NCBI GenBank assembly: GCA_010692425.1
Contig: JAAHHJ010000024.1
Span: forward strand, 1-64,000
Source: Symploca sp. SIO3C6
GTDB taxonomy: Bacteria; Cyanobacteriota; Cyanobacteriia; Cyanobacteriales; Coleofasciculaceae
Direction of reading: 5' to 3'
DNA: 64,000 bases
Both the position numbers and the translations under genes were made by a program. Of this stretch, positions 17,473 through 26,002 are shown piece by piece. Every line of letters starts with the position of its first letter. The stretch's first letter is position 1. Below the pieces are notes generated by a model. The model was not told the origin of the DNA, ran no database searches, and was given only the letters and a program-made list of their open reading frames with translations.

Positions 17473-18543
17473 CTATCCATTATCTTTGGGTAAAATGACC
17501 GTTTGTCGAATTCTTTGACCATAAACTTCTAATTCAAACCATTGGCAACTGGCAGGCAGAGAAAGAGATACCTTGGCAGGAAGTCCATCAGTATATTGCT
17601 TGATTCTATTGCCAGCAGAATCATAGATAGTTCCTGTTGGTGCTACTATTTGGTTTTCATCAACCACCTCCGCAAATATCTCCACTAAAGCCTTCATATC
17701 CTGAGCAATTTTATAGTCCCAAATATCAATACCAGTTCCTGTGGAAAAATCATCAAGTTCTTCCAATTGATGCTGATCAATGTCACTGCCTACTCCTACC
17801 AAAACGAACTTAACAAAATTACGCTTATTGTCGGCAATCTGCTTAGCTAGCTGAATTGTATATTTCTTAACTGCATCTAAATCATCCAGTTTGCCATCAG
17901 TTATAAAAACGTACATCCCCCGCTTGGCATCTAGAAAACGCTCGGCAAAATATTTAACTGCAGGGGTAAGGACTGTACCTGAACCAAAAGCAATGCTTTT
18001 TGGTCCTTTAACCTCAAGTTGACGACACTGTTGTTCTGTAAAATCACCTAAAATTTCAATGGCACTACCATCACCTCCTGCCCAATAAATTACCGTTGTT
18101 CCACCATCAGCATCGAGATTACTTGCTAGGTAAGCGATAAACTCTTGAGCCAGAGGTTGAACCAAATTTTCACTAGGCTTTAAATGACCCTTACTAATAG
18201 CATCTTCATAAGCCGATTTATGAATTATTTCAATGGTTTTACCATCTTGAACATCACGTTCAATCCATCCTTGCTTTTGGTACTTAACTTGCAGTTGTTC
18301 CGGAATTTTACCTAGAAGATGTCGTCCATACCAACCTCTCATCGAGGCACTGGCATCCAAAGCCACACCTGTTTGCCAACCTTCAGCTTCAGCTCCTTGA
18401 GGTTCCATCAAAATAGTAAACATAACCTGGATTTCATTACCCAGGTTGCGGATATTTACTTCTCCAAGTTCTTTGGCAACAATGGTACTAGGTAATTGGT
18501 GACTGCGCTGTTCGTTTACTGAATAAGAGCTTTGACCATTCAT
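17473..18543 (-). CDS. vWA-domain protein, paralogue of the gene at 18944-19894
   Basis: A 356-residue vWA protein. The MIDAS first strand is VALDASASM (Asp63) and the later loop is FITDGKLDD (215-217). A beta-rich C-terminal extension (about 295-356) carries GTIYDSAGNRI, YTDGLPA and FELEVYG. The same extension occurs in the upstream paralogue (GRILNQDGKN, YPDGVPA, FSLEFPG), so the two share a two-domain architecture distinct from the TerY-like gene. No signal peptide is seen. A scaffold or adaptor role within the kinase/phosphatase island is inferred from position. Confidence 0.82.
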   Translation of the reverse strand: MNGQSSYSVNEQRSHQLPSTIVAKELGEVNIRNLGNEIQVMFTILMEPQGAEAEGWQTGVALDASASMRGWYGRHLLGKIPEQLQVKYQKQGWIERDVQDGKTIEIIHKSAYEDAISKGHLKPSENLVQPLAQEFIAYLASNLDADGGTTVIYWAGGDGSAIEILGDFTEQQCRQLEVKGPKSIAFGSGTVLTPAVKYFAERFLDAKRGMYVFITDGKLDDLDAVKKYTIQLAKQIADNKRNFVKFVLVGVGSDIDQHQLEELDDFSTGTGIDIWDYKIAQDMKALVEIFAEVVDENQIVAPTGTIYDSAGNRIKQYTDGLPAKVSLSLPASCQWFELEVYGQRIRQTVILPKDNG

Positions 18544-18723
18544 AATTCTATGTTTACCTTCACTGTTATTTAAGCCCTTTACAACATCCCTTATCTCCTA
18601 AATTGAAGTTCCGAAAACAGAACCAGCACTTCCTAATAGGAAACTTCTTAAGCAAGTAATAAGGGAGTTGGGAGTTGGAAATTTAAGTGATAAAAAAATG
18701 TACCTCATCAATTCGATAAATAC

Positions 18724-18848
18724 TATAGCAATTCTATTTCTAGCGTGAGATACACTTCATTTTCTTACCTGTTCGCTGTTCGTTGTTCTCTGTTAAGAAT
18801 TTCCTAAAGCCCAAGGAGTGTACCCCATCAAGCAAGAGAAACGCTATA
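18724..18848. mobile_element. MITE-like element with TATAGC ends
   Basis: The 125-base segment begins TATAGCAATTCTATTTCT and ends with the reverse complement of TATAGCGTTTCTCTTGCT; both arms continue to a shared TACACT about 28 bases in. It has no coding capacity. The termini match those of the elements at 53905, 55635 and 57675. Confidence 0.55.
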
Positions 18849-18852
18849 TACC

Positions 18853-18900
18853 CACTTATTACTTATTACTTATTACTTATTACTTATTACTTATTACTTA
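18853..18900. repeat. 7-bp tandem repeat (ACTTATT)n
   Basis: About seven exact copies of ACTTATT abut the right end of the preceding MITE-like element. The unit is identical to that of the array at 16093-16129. Confidence 0.92.
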
Positions 18901-18943
18901 CCCTGATAGTGACTCTCTGCTCAGAAGTTCCCTCTTAAAGTTG

Positions 18944-19894
18944 TTAGAGAACTTCAGAAATGTCTTGGGTGACGCTTCCTCCTGGAAATTCTAAACTGAA
19001 TGCAGTTGAACCAACCGGCAGAGTAAATCTTAGTAACGCGGGAACACCATCAGGATATTCCTGACAATTTTTACCGTCTTGATTTAAGATACGACCAGAG
19101 CCAATAACAATCATGTCTTCAGAAACGAACTCTTTGAATACCTGTTCTAGTTTTTGCATATCGCTAGCTAACTGGTGGTCCCAAAGATCGATATCTTTTC
19201 CTGAACTATCCTTGATACCACTACCTTCAAACATGTCATCAAGTTCATCCATTTGACCTTCATCTACTTCCTCACCAACACCGATAAGCAAAAACTTAAT
19301 AAAAGGTTTGTGTTCTTGGGAAATTTCTTGAGCATACTGTAAACAGTATTGCTTGACATCTGTTAAGTCTTCGATAATTCCATCGGTTACAAACAAACAA
19401 ATAGCTCCTGGTTCTTTTACTCCTTTGGCTGGAGCATCTTTGAATTTGTCAACGAAGTACTTTAAAGGAGGCAACAATTTAGTTCCTCTTCCCCAGGGAA
19501 GTTTTTTGGGGCCTGAGATTACCAAGTTTTGTATATCTTGTTCTTCAAATTCTCCTAATGGTTCTATTTTTGAACCATCCGGACTGCAAGCCCAATAAAT
19601 TAAATCTACCTTGCCATTAGAAGAGAAATTCGCCAAATAACTGACCATGGTGCGAGCCACAGGTTCAACGACGTTAGGAGTGCTGGCTGCGGCTGCCTGG
19701 GCAAAAACTGAACCCACAATACCACTTACTCCATACATCTTTTTCATGGATGCAGAACCATCAAGTGCTAGACCAATTTTTGCACCTTCAAGATCAGGAA
19801 CAGCGAGAATAGTGGCAACAACGTGAAGCTCACCACTATTTTGTTTGTAAACATTGACTTCGCCGAATGGTTCAACTACCTTAGCTAGCTGCAT
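18944..19894 (-). CDS. vWA-domain protein at the head of the kinase/phosphatase island
   Basis: The ATG at 19894 (316 residues, MQLAKVVEPFGEVNV) is preferred over an upstream ATG at 19939 because GGAGAGG lies 8 bases before it. The vWA MIDAS site is LALDGSASM (Asp45) with LFVTDGIIEDL further on. The C-terminal beta-rich extension with YPDGVPA and FSLEFPG is shared with the next gene. It is the first gene of a minus-strand series ending at 11524, although repeats interrupt some gaps. No export signal is seen. The specific role is unknown. Confidence 0.82.
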   Translation of the reverse strand: MQLAKVVEPFGEVNVYKQNSGELHVVATILAVPDLEGAKIGLALDGSASMKKMYGVSGIVGSVFAQAAAASTPNVVEPVARTMVSYLANFSSNGKVDLIYWACSPDGSKIEPLGEFEEQDIQNLVISGPKKLPWGRGTKLLPPLKYFVDKFKDAPAKGVKEPGAICLFVTDGIIEDLTDVKQYCLQYAQEISQEHKPFIKFLLIGVGEEVDEGQMDELDDMFEGSGIKDSSGKDIDLWDHQLASDMQKLEQVFKEFVSEDMIVIGSGRILNQDGKNCQEYPDGVPALLRFTLPVGSTAFSLEFPGGSVTQDISEVL

Positions 19895-20106
19895 ACTAAA
19901 AACCTCTCCTGTTTTTGAGCATATTTGGAAATAACTCAAGGTTCATCCTCAGACAGCCACCTTTTGAATTTGAGATTACGACTGAAGTATTTAAAGACAA
20001 CACTAACATCGCCTAAGAACGCGTTAAGTTGCCCTCAGGCTGAAACTGAGGCGATTCTAACAATAGAACAATAGAAAGTAATCTTCTCGAAATTTTATTC
20101 AAACTG

Positions 20107-20127
20107 CTCTTAATTAGAAATTAAGAG
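20107..20127. promoter_or_regulatory. perfect 9-bp palindrome in divergent promoter region
   Basis: CTCTTAATT and AATTAAGAG pair around an AGA loop. It lies about 210 bases before the vWA start and 280 before the asparagine-synthase-like start. It could be an operator or an RNA hairpin in the leader of the minus-strand island. Confidence 0.4.
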
Positions 20128-20153
20128 TTCAGGCAATGAAGCACCCCACAATT

Positions 20154-20174
20154 GACTGCTTAACCGCAGCAGTC
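20154..20174. promoter_or_regulatory. 7-bp inverted repeat in divergent promoter region
   Basis: GACTGCT and AGCAGTC pair around a 7-base loop, 27 bases from the preceding palindrome. Its function is unknown. Confidence 0.35.
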
Positions 20175-20403
20175 GTACAATATATCTCAAATTGTAGTCT
20201 ATTTTCCTAGACTTGACTCCGTTGACCAGTAAACTTATTTACGAAATGACCTGACTAGTTGATCTTGAGGCTAATTGTTAATAAATGTTATAACGAACGG
20301 ATTTAATTCGTCAACAAGCCTAACCCTATTACCTAATATCTTTAACAAACTTATCGCCTTGTCTATACTGGCTCGAAAACTCCTGATTCCTGGTTAATCA
20401 ACT

Positions 20404-22134
20404 GTGAAATGGTCTTTCCCTTGGTCAAAATTACCAAAATCTACTTTAAACTCCAAAACTACTCCTCCACTTAACCCAGCTTGGTATCTAGTTTGGGGTA
20501 AAGTAGAATCTGAGCCAGTAAGCTGTAGCTTCTATGTTCCTGGAAAGTTAGCTATTGCTCACGCTCAACCAGCCTTGAGTCCTCAAGGGCGATTTGTCGT
20601 AGTGGGAGATTTATGGTTAAGCAACCGAGTTGAATTACTGCGACAGGTCAAATTAGAACCAAATGAATGGTTAGGCACTGATACCCAACTAATAGCACTA
20701 CTTTGGGAACGCTGGAGCTTGGAGTGTCTTAACTATCTCCAAGGGGCATTTAGTATGGCGATTTGGGATCAATCTCGCCAGGATTTATGGTTAGTGCGTG
20801 ATCCAGTTGGTGCCAAAACTATATATTACTTTAAGAGAAACTCTAACTGTTGGATAGCTCCTAGATTAAGAACCCTTTCTCAGTGGCACTCAGCCCAATT
20901 AGATTTAGTAGCGCTGCGCGATTATCTTTGTTGTGCCTTTGTTCCAGGAGAACGTACTTTGTGGCAAGAAGTTCGAGAATTGCGTCCTGGCACAGCATTG
21001 TCCTTGACTGAGGAAAAAGTTTATACTTACTGGCAGTTGCCAGAGAAGAATGCTAATCTTGACCAACCCCTAGAATGGCATGCTCAAAAATTACGATCGC
21101 TCTTAGAGGAAATTGTCCAAGAATATCTACCTAGCCAGGAACCAGTAGGTGTTTATTTGTCAGGGGGACTCGATTCCAGTTGCATTACCGCCTTAGCTGC
21201 CAAACTCCATAACCACCCTGTACATACCTACTCGATTCACTTTGGCGCTAATTGTCCCCATGAATTAGAATTTTCCAGTTTAGTTGCCCAACATTGTCGC
21301 ACCAAGCACCACATTTTAGAAATTACACCAGAGGCAATGTGGGATCAACTAATTACAACTATGGCTTATTTAGATGATCCCATTGGAGATCCTTTAACCG
21401 TTCCCAATTATCTTTTAGCTCAACTAGCAACAGAAAACACTAAGGTTATCCTCAATGGGGAAGGGGGAGACCCTTGTTTTGGTGGTCCCAAAAACCAACC
21501 CATGTTACTTAATCAAATCTACAATTCTGTCGGTACTAAGCCAGACCTAGTCTCAGCCTACCTCACTTCCTTTAAAAAATGCGCCCTCAATCTACCACAA
21601 CTTTTAAAGCCGGAGGTATGGACGTCTATAAACACAAAGCCTTCTGTATTTGCAGCTGATTTGTCCTCGGATGCTAAATATTTGAACAAACTAATGGCGC
21701 TTAATATTAAATTCAAAGGCGCTGATCATATTCTAACCAAGGTTAATAATCTCACAAACTCAGCTCAAATACAAGGGCGATCGCCTTTATTTGATCAGCG
21801 CCTTGTACAGCTAGCAATGCAAATTCCCCCAGAATACAAGCTGGTTCAAGCACAAGAAAAAGCAGTACTCAAACAAGCAGTGGCAGATTTATTGCCCATG
21901 ACCATAGTAAATCGTCCCAAAAGTGGGATGATGGTACCAGTGCAGTTGTGGTTTCGCCAACACTGGCAGCGTCAAGCACGAGCCTTATTGTTAAATAAAC
22001 AAGCTGCAATCTCACCCTATCTCAATCAAAAACTAATTCAAGACTGGTTAGATTACCGTGGAGATACCTGGCATCGATATGGAGCCAAATTGTGGCTACT
22101 GGTGAGTTTAGAAACAAAGTTAAAATTAAACTAA
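20404..22134 (+). CDS. asparagine synthase-like protein with degenerate glutaminase domain
   Basis: A 576-residue AsnB-type protein starting at a GTG. The N-terminal half keeps the class-II amidotransferase fold signature (FVVVGDLWLSNR, LQGAFSMAIWDQSRQDLWLVRDPVGAKTIYY). It lacks the catalytic Cys that normally follows the initiator Met, the sequence being MKWSFPW. The C-terminal synthetase half has the ATP-pyrophosphatase loop SGGLDSS (253-259) and later LNGEGGDPCFGG and RPKSGMMVP. It may therefore use free ammonia, or make another amide or lactam bond as in asparagine-synthase-like enzymes of RiPP or lasso-peptide pathways. No precursor peptide is evident nearby. Cyanobacterial AsnB proteins are otherwise usually about 600-660 residues. 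Confidence 0.82.
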   Translation: MKWSFPWSKLPKSTLNSKTTPPLNPAWYLVWGKVESEPVSCSFYVPGKLAIAHAQPALSPQGRFVVVGDLWLSNRVELLRQVKLEPNEWLGTDTQLIALLWERWSLECLNYLQGAFSMAIWDQSRQDLWLVRDPVGAKTIYYFKRNSNCWIAPRLRTLSQWHSAQLDLVALRDYLCCAFVPGERTLWQEVRELRPGTALSLTEEKVYTYWQLPEKNANLDQPLEWHAQKLRSLLEEIVQEYLPSQEPVGVYLSGGLDSSCITALAAKLHNHPVHTYSIHFGANCPHELEFSSLVAQHCRTKHHILEITPEAMWDQLITTMAYLDDPIGDPLTVPNYLLAQLATENTKVILNGEGGDPCFGGPKNQPMLLNQIYNSVGTKPDLVSAYLTSFKKCALNLPQLLKPEVWTSINTKPSVFAADLSSDAKYLNKLMALNIKFKGADHILTKVNNLTNSAQIQGRSPLFDQRLVQLAMQIPPEYKLVQAQEKAVLKQAVADLLPMTIVNRPKSGMMVPVQLWFRQHWQRQARALLLNKQAAISPYLNQKLIQDWLDYRGDTWHRYGAKLWLLVSLETKLKLN

Positions 22135-22345
22135 CTTGAATGCATCCTATGTTTTTCCAAACCTCTAAGACACGAGCGCAAGTTCTTAATTGGTTGAGAA
22201 TTTTTAATGGAGTTGTCAGTTATGACTGGTGGGGTGATAAGTGTTTACTGAAGAATTAAAAGCCTTTGAAAAAACTGGCTAGTGAAGTAAGGATGGCGCC
22301 AGCCACGGAATAATAATACTTATATGAAATCATCCCAGTATATAA

Positions 22346-22777
22346 ATGCTTGTGATCGTCTTAATTTTCAATGTCCTGATTTCTCTGCTATGTCTTTATG
22401 TAGCTTGGCAAGTGTGGAACCTGCGTCAGGCTCTAGCCAACGCTGCCGAAATTATGACAGCTGCTGAACGCAGTGTCTATAATGTATTACACAATGCTCC
22501 CGATGCTATTGAAAAAGGTCAATTAGGAGCAGACAGACTCAGACACAGTTATCAGCGACTCGAACTTCAGATCAAACAAATTAGGCAAGTTTTGATGCTA
22601 TTGGGTTTGGTAAACAGTATTTGGCGTTCTACTGTTAACTCTGTGTCCACTAGTAAGGTTTCGTCTCGCCATAAACCTCTCAAGTCATCTCCAGAAGAAA
22701 AATACTCTTCAGAGCAATTGCACAATCTTAAGCGTCATCGCCAGTTACGCAAGCGGAAAGGACACGGATCACGCTAA
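22346..22777 (+). CDS. small membrane-anchored protein, unknown function
   Basis: A 143-residue protein with one N-terminal membrane helix (about 2-24), an amphipathic helical stretch with possible coiled coil (about 28-95), and a basic tail (KRHRQLRKRK). I do not recognise the family. It precedes YtxH-like and DUF948-like genes on the same strand, all of which share the plan of one membrane anchor plus a soluble helical region. Confidence 0.6.
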   Translation: MLVIVLIFNVLISLLCLYVAWQVWNLRQALANAAEIMTAAERSVYNVLHNAPDAIEKGQLGADRLRHSYQRLELQIKQIRQVLMLLGLVNSIWRSTVNSVSTSKVSSRHKPLKSSPEEKYSSEQLHNLKRHRQLRKRKGHGSR

Positions 22778-22935
22778 CCTTGTTTTGGATAAAAACACTA
22801 GAAGCAATGTAAAGAAGACCCTGTAACTCCCGTTAAGGGAACTCCTGGAGAAGGCACTTAATATTTTCAACTTAAGTATAGTGAAGTACTCGCCGTCATA
22901 GCGCGTAAAATTGGTGTAGGAATATAAACTAGAAA

Positions 22936-23289
22936 ATGTCAAACAAAAGTGCTGGATCATTTATAGTTGGTTTGCTTATGGGCGGCGCTGTAGGAACCAT
23001 CGCTGGTTTACTAATTGCACCCCGCAAAGGTAGGGATACACGCCAACTATTGAAAAAATCTGCAGACGCCTTGCCAGACTTAGCAGAAGATCTATCTACC
23101 AGTGTGCAACTACAGGCTGATCGTCTCTCAGAATCAGCACTGCGTAATTGGGATGGTACACTAGCTAGGCTGCGGGAAGCGATCGCAGCTGGTGTAGAAG
23201 CTTCTGGGCAGGAGAGAATGGAACTTCAGCAGCCCAGTAATGAGACCCAAGCGGCGTCTAACCCATCAGTTCCTGACAATAAACTGTAG
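22936..23289 (+). CDS. YtxH-domain small membrane protein
   Basis: The 117-residue sequence opens with the YtxH signature: a short Gly-rich membrane helix (GSFIVGLLMGGAVGTIAGLLIAP) followed by RKGRDTRQLLKKSADAL and a helical tail. YtxH proteins are general-stress-associated membrane proteins without a defined biochemical role. It ends 8 bases before the DUF948-like gene, so the two are probably co-transcribed. Confidence 0.8.
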   Translation: MSNKSAGSFIVGLLMGGAVGTIAGLLIAPRKGRDTRQLLKKSADALPDLAEDLSTSVQLQADRLSESALRNWDGTLARLREAIAAGVEASGQERMELQQPSNETQAASNPSVPDNKL

Positions 23290-23297
23290 GCTAGTTA

Positions 23298-23858
23298 TTG
23301 GTGATTGACCCTCTATTTTGGCTAGGATTATCTATCTTGCTAGTAGCAGTTAGCTTAACTGCTGTTTTAGTAACGGCGCTGCCTGCTTTGCAGGAGTTAG
23401 CTAGAGCAGCCCGCAGTGTAGAAAAGTTAGCTGACACTCTCAGTAGGGAATTGCCACCCACCTTAGAGGCAATTCGCCTTACAGGTATTGAGATTAGCGA
23501 CTTGACTGATGACGTCAGTCAAGGTGTTAAGAGCGCCTCTCAAGCAGTTAAACAAGTTAATGAAAGTCTTAGTAGCACTAGAAACCAAGCAAGAAAGCTG
23601 CAAGTCAATACTCGTAGCATAGTCACAGGTGTCAAAGCGGCATGGAAGACTTGGAATCGCCCCTCTACAGGGCGCCGACCAATTCCTAATTTGCCGTCAG
23701 CTTCGAGAAATACTATTGAACCACGCCCAACTTCAAAATCTACGCCCATAGATGAACCATTAACAGACACTAATGGTTATCAAGGGAGTGATACCGATTA
23801 CTATAAGGTCGATCCTCACAGTAGAACCTCACCTTACCAGGATCATAACAGAGATTGA
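23298..23858 (+). CDS. DUF948-like membrane protein
   Basis: A 186-residue protein starting at TTG 23298 or the adjacent GTG 23301. One N-terminal membrane helix (about 6-30) precedes a long helical region with LARAARSVEKLADTL, IRLTGIEISDLTDDV and VKSASQAVKQVNESL, the usual DUF948 pattern. The C-terminal 70 residues are polar and probably disordered. DUF948 proteins are often encoded beside YtxH proteins, exactly as here. A role in envelope or general-stress physiology is inferred. Confidence 0.75.
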   Translation: MVIDPLFWLGLSILLVAVSLTAVLVTALPALQELARAARSVEKLADTLSRELPPTLEAIRLTGIEISDLTDDVSQGVKSASQAVKQVNESLSSTRNQARKLQVNTRSIVTGVKAAWKTWNRPSTGRRPIPNLPSASRNTIEPRPTSKSTPIDEPLTDTNGYQGSDTDYYKVDPHSRTSPYQDHNRD

Positions 23859-24170
23859 GGCTCATGGTTCATAGCTCATTGGATGGTATGGGGCAGTTGT
23901 GAAATATTTTCCCTTCAGAACAATCAACAATGAACTATGAACAGTCAATGGTTCACCAATGTCAGCCCAAGTAACATAACATATCCGGGTTAAGGAAAAA
24001 TTTTCTTTGAAGATAAATAAATTTTAGGTAAAATTACTTAAAATTACTTGTTAAAAATTAGGCGATCGCCGCTAAGATTAAATTAAGGTAAACAAGTGTA
24101 AAGAAATAATTAGCTTTAAATTGCTCTTGTTCTCAAGCCTCTTTCAGCGTCTATTGCTTTACAGATTACG
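23859..24170. other. intergenic region with long inverted repeat
   Basis: This 312-base spacer has no ORF. GGTTCATAGCTCATTG (23866-23881) and its near-perfect inverse CAATGAACTATGAACA (23928-23943) could form a hairpin serving as terminator for the preceding small-gene cluster. The rest is AT-rich and includes one HIP1 octamer; it should hold the promoter for the Psb32-like gene. Confidence 0.5.
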
Positions 24171-24974
24171 ATGCAGCATCTTTTCCCGAAACGACTCCTA
24201 GTAGGAATCTCAGCCTTATTCCTTGCCTTCTCAGTTTGGGCGATTGCGCCAGTGGCCCATGCCTACGACAATCCAGAATTACTGCCGGATACTCAAACAC
24301 CAGTAATTGATCTGGCTAATTTCATCCCAGAAATTCAGGAAGAGACACTAATCAAAGATTTGGAAAGCTTTGAGGCTCAAACAGGCTGGAAATTAAGAGT
24401 TTTGACTCAATTTGACCGAACTCCTGGCAGGGCAGTCAAAAAATTCTGGGGACTTAATGATAGAAGCGTTTTATTGATTGCTGACTCACGGGGCGGTAAT
24501 ATTCTGGGTTTCAATGTAGGTGATGAACTTTATAAGTACCTTCCTCGTACCTTCTGGGTTGAGTTACAGACGCGCTTTGGCAATCTCTACTATGTACGTG
24601 AGAATGGTGAAAACACATCCATAGTTAAATCAATAGAGACCATTAAAACCTGCCTGCTTCAGGATGGTTGTAGAGTTGTACCAGGTTTGCCCAGGGAACA
24701 ATGGATTCTCACTCTAATTACTTCCGTTGTCGGTGGAGTAGTATTTGGATTGGCAGCTATACCCCGCAAGCAAGGGCAAATTTTTGCTTGGCAGTGGGCT
24801 CTAATTTTCTCTCCTCTTTGGGGTATCCTATTTATAGCCTTTGGCGTTGGACCAGTAGTTACCAGAACTTCTGAGTGGCTACCACTATTTCGCAACGTTA
24901 TTGGGTTTCTCTTAGGTGCTTTAGTTGCTTACTTGTCACCAATGATCAGTGAATCTGCTGGCTCTGAAACTTGA
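24171..24974 (+). CDS. TPM-domain protein, Psb32-like (photosystem II maintenance)
   Basis: A 267-residue protein. A signal peptide (cut near AHAYD) leads to a lumenal or periplasmic TPM domain (about 40-165: VIDLANFIP, LESFEAQTGWKLRVLT, SVLLIADSRGGNILGFNVGDE). Two C-terminal membrane segments follow at about 182-260. This layout matches cyanobacterial Psb32, which protects photosystem II and speeds its repair; related TPM proteins in plants have phosphatase activity. The family assignment is strong, and the specific PSII role is from homologues. Confidence 0.8.
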   Translation: MQHLFPKRLLVGISALFLAFSVWAIAPVAHAYDNPELLPDTQTPVIDLANFIPEIQEETLIKDLESFEAQTGWKLRVLTQFDRTPGRAVKKFWGLNDRSVLLIADSRGGNILGFNVGDELYKYLPRTFWVELQTRFGNLYYVRENGENTSIVKSIETIKTCLLQDGCRVVPGLPREQWILTLITSVVGGVVFGLAAIPRKQGQIFAWQWALIFSPLWGILFIAFGVGPVVTRTSEWLPLFRNVIGFLLGALVAYLSPMISESAGSET

Positions 24975-25020
24975 TGTTAACAATGGATCCTGTTTCTTGA
25001 TCCTGTTAGCGTTAGGTTAA

Positions 25021-25080
25021 ACGGAGCCGTGCCAAAGGCTGCACTTGTGCTGCAGCGTCACTCCGTGAGGAGCGAGGCAC
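25021..25080. repeat. structured intergenic repeat block before cobH
   Basis: The block contains GCTGCA...TGCAGC and CTCC-GTGA-GGAG inverted repeats in tandem and is more GC-rich than its surroundings. It resembles the short palindromic repeats scattered in cyanobacterial genomes. A terminator role for the Psb32-like gene is possible. Confidence 0.45.
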
Positions 25081-25108
25081 TTCTGTAACTCCTGACTACT
25101 CTAACTCC

Positions 25109-25738
25109 ATGGAATGGCATGCGACTGACGCCCAAAGTCTGGCAATTATTGACCGCGAAATCGACAGCCACGCTTTTTCAGCTGCCGAATACGAGATTGT
25201 GCGCCGGGTAATTTATGCAACTGCAGACTTTGAATATCAGCATTTAATTCGTTTTTCTGATCGTGCTTTGCAAGCTGGAGCAGCAGCTTTGGCAGCTCGT
25301 ACTACGATCGTGGTAGATGTACCCATGGTGCAAGTGGGTATTACTCCTCAAATTCAAGATACTTTTGCCAATCCGGTGTATTGTAGTCTGGAGACTCTAA
25401 CACGACCTCAGAAAGAAAAGACGAGGTCTGCTTGGGGTATTGATACCTTAGCTAGACGCTACCCAGAAGGCATTTTTGTAGTCGGGCAGTCACAGACAGC
25501 TTTAACGGCATTGATTGAGTTAATTGAGGCGGAGGAAATTAGGCCAGCATTGGTGATTGGTACGCCTTCAGGTTTTATTGAAATTGATGTCGCTAAATCT
25601 CGACTGAAGGATTCTCTGATTCCTCATATTCGGATTGAAGGGCGCAAAGGTTCTGCTGTAGTGGCGGCTGCTATTGTTAATGGGCTAGTGGATTTGGCTT
25701 GGCAAGCCTATGGGCAGGATAGTAATGGGGTTACTTGA
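25109..25738 (+). CDS. cobH: precorrin-8X methylmutase
   Basis: A 209-residue protein of normal CobH/CbiC length. It shifts a methyl group from C-11 to C-12 of precorrin-8X to give hydrogenobyrinate or cobyrinate in cobalamin synthesis. Family motifs are visible: SFAAxE-like opening (HAFSAAEYEIVRRVIYA), DFEYQHLIRF with the catalytic-region His, VVDVPMVQVGI, and the C-terminal GRKGSAVVAAAIVNGL. It is cytosolic. No other cobalamin genes adjoin it, and I saw no cobalamin riboswitch upstream. The alternative name is cbiC. Confidence 0.9.
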   Translation: MEWHATDAQSLAIIDREIDSHAFSAAEYEIVRRVIYATADFEYQHLIRFSDRALQAGAAALAARTTIVVDVPMVQVGITPQIQDTFANPVYCSLETLTRPQKEKTRSAWGIDTLARRYPEGIFVVGQSQTALTALIELIEAEEIRPALVIGTPSGFIEIDVAKSRLKDSLIPHIRIEGRKGSAVVAAAIVNGLVDLAWQAYGQDSNGVT

Positions 25739-26002
25739 AAATTGAGAAATACCCCAAATCCCAATAGCGATAGCGATTATATTTAGTCTGAGTCAATCCA
25801 TAATTGGATACTTTTTACTAATTCTTTTTTAACTTAAAACTGCTGTATAAAAACTGGCTACTTTCTCAAACTTTTTGTGACTGAAAAAAACTCAGAGTGC
25901 AGGTTATTCTCAAATAGCATGGATTTTTTTCCTTTCTTCTCTCAACTGTTTTTGGTGTAAGGTCTTAGAAGTACTTTCCCACTCAACAATGAGCAACCAA
26001 CC

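Larger units (their letters stand above)
18544..18943. other. repeat-filled gap between the two vWA paralogues
   Basis: This 400-base spacer holds a TATAGC-ended MITE-like element and an ACTTATT tandem array, both listed separately. No ORF is seen. The gap may contain a second promoter for the downstream genes. Confidence 0.6.
19895..20403. other. divergent intergenic region with two hairpins
   Basis: This 509-base region separates the vWA gene (minus) from the asparagine-synthase-like gene (plus) and must hold promoters for both. Two perfect hairpins are visible, listed separately. No ORF or confident promoter is identified. Confidence 0.55.

Noticed and set aside
24975-25108. Cobalamin riboswitch before cobH
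   Set aside because: No B12-box consensus could be seen. The structured stretch is a dispersed palindromic repeat.
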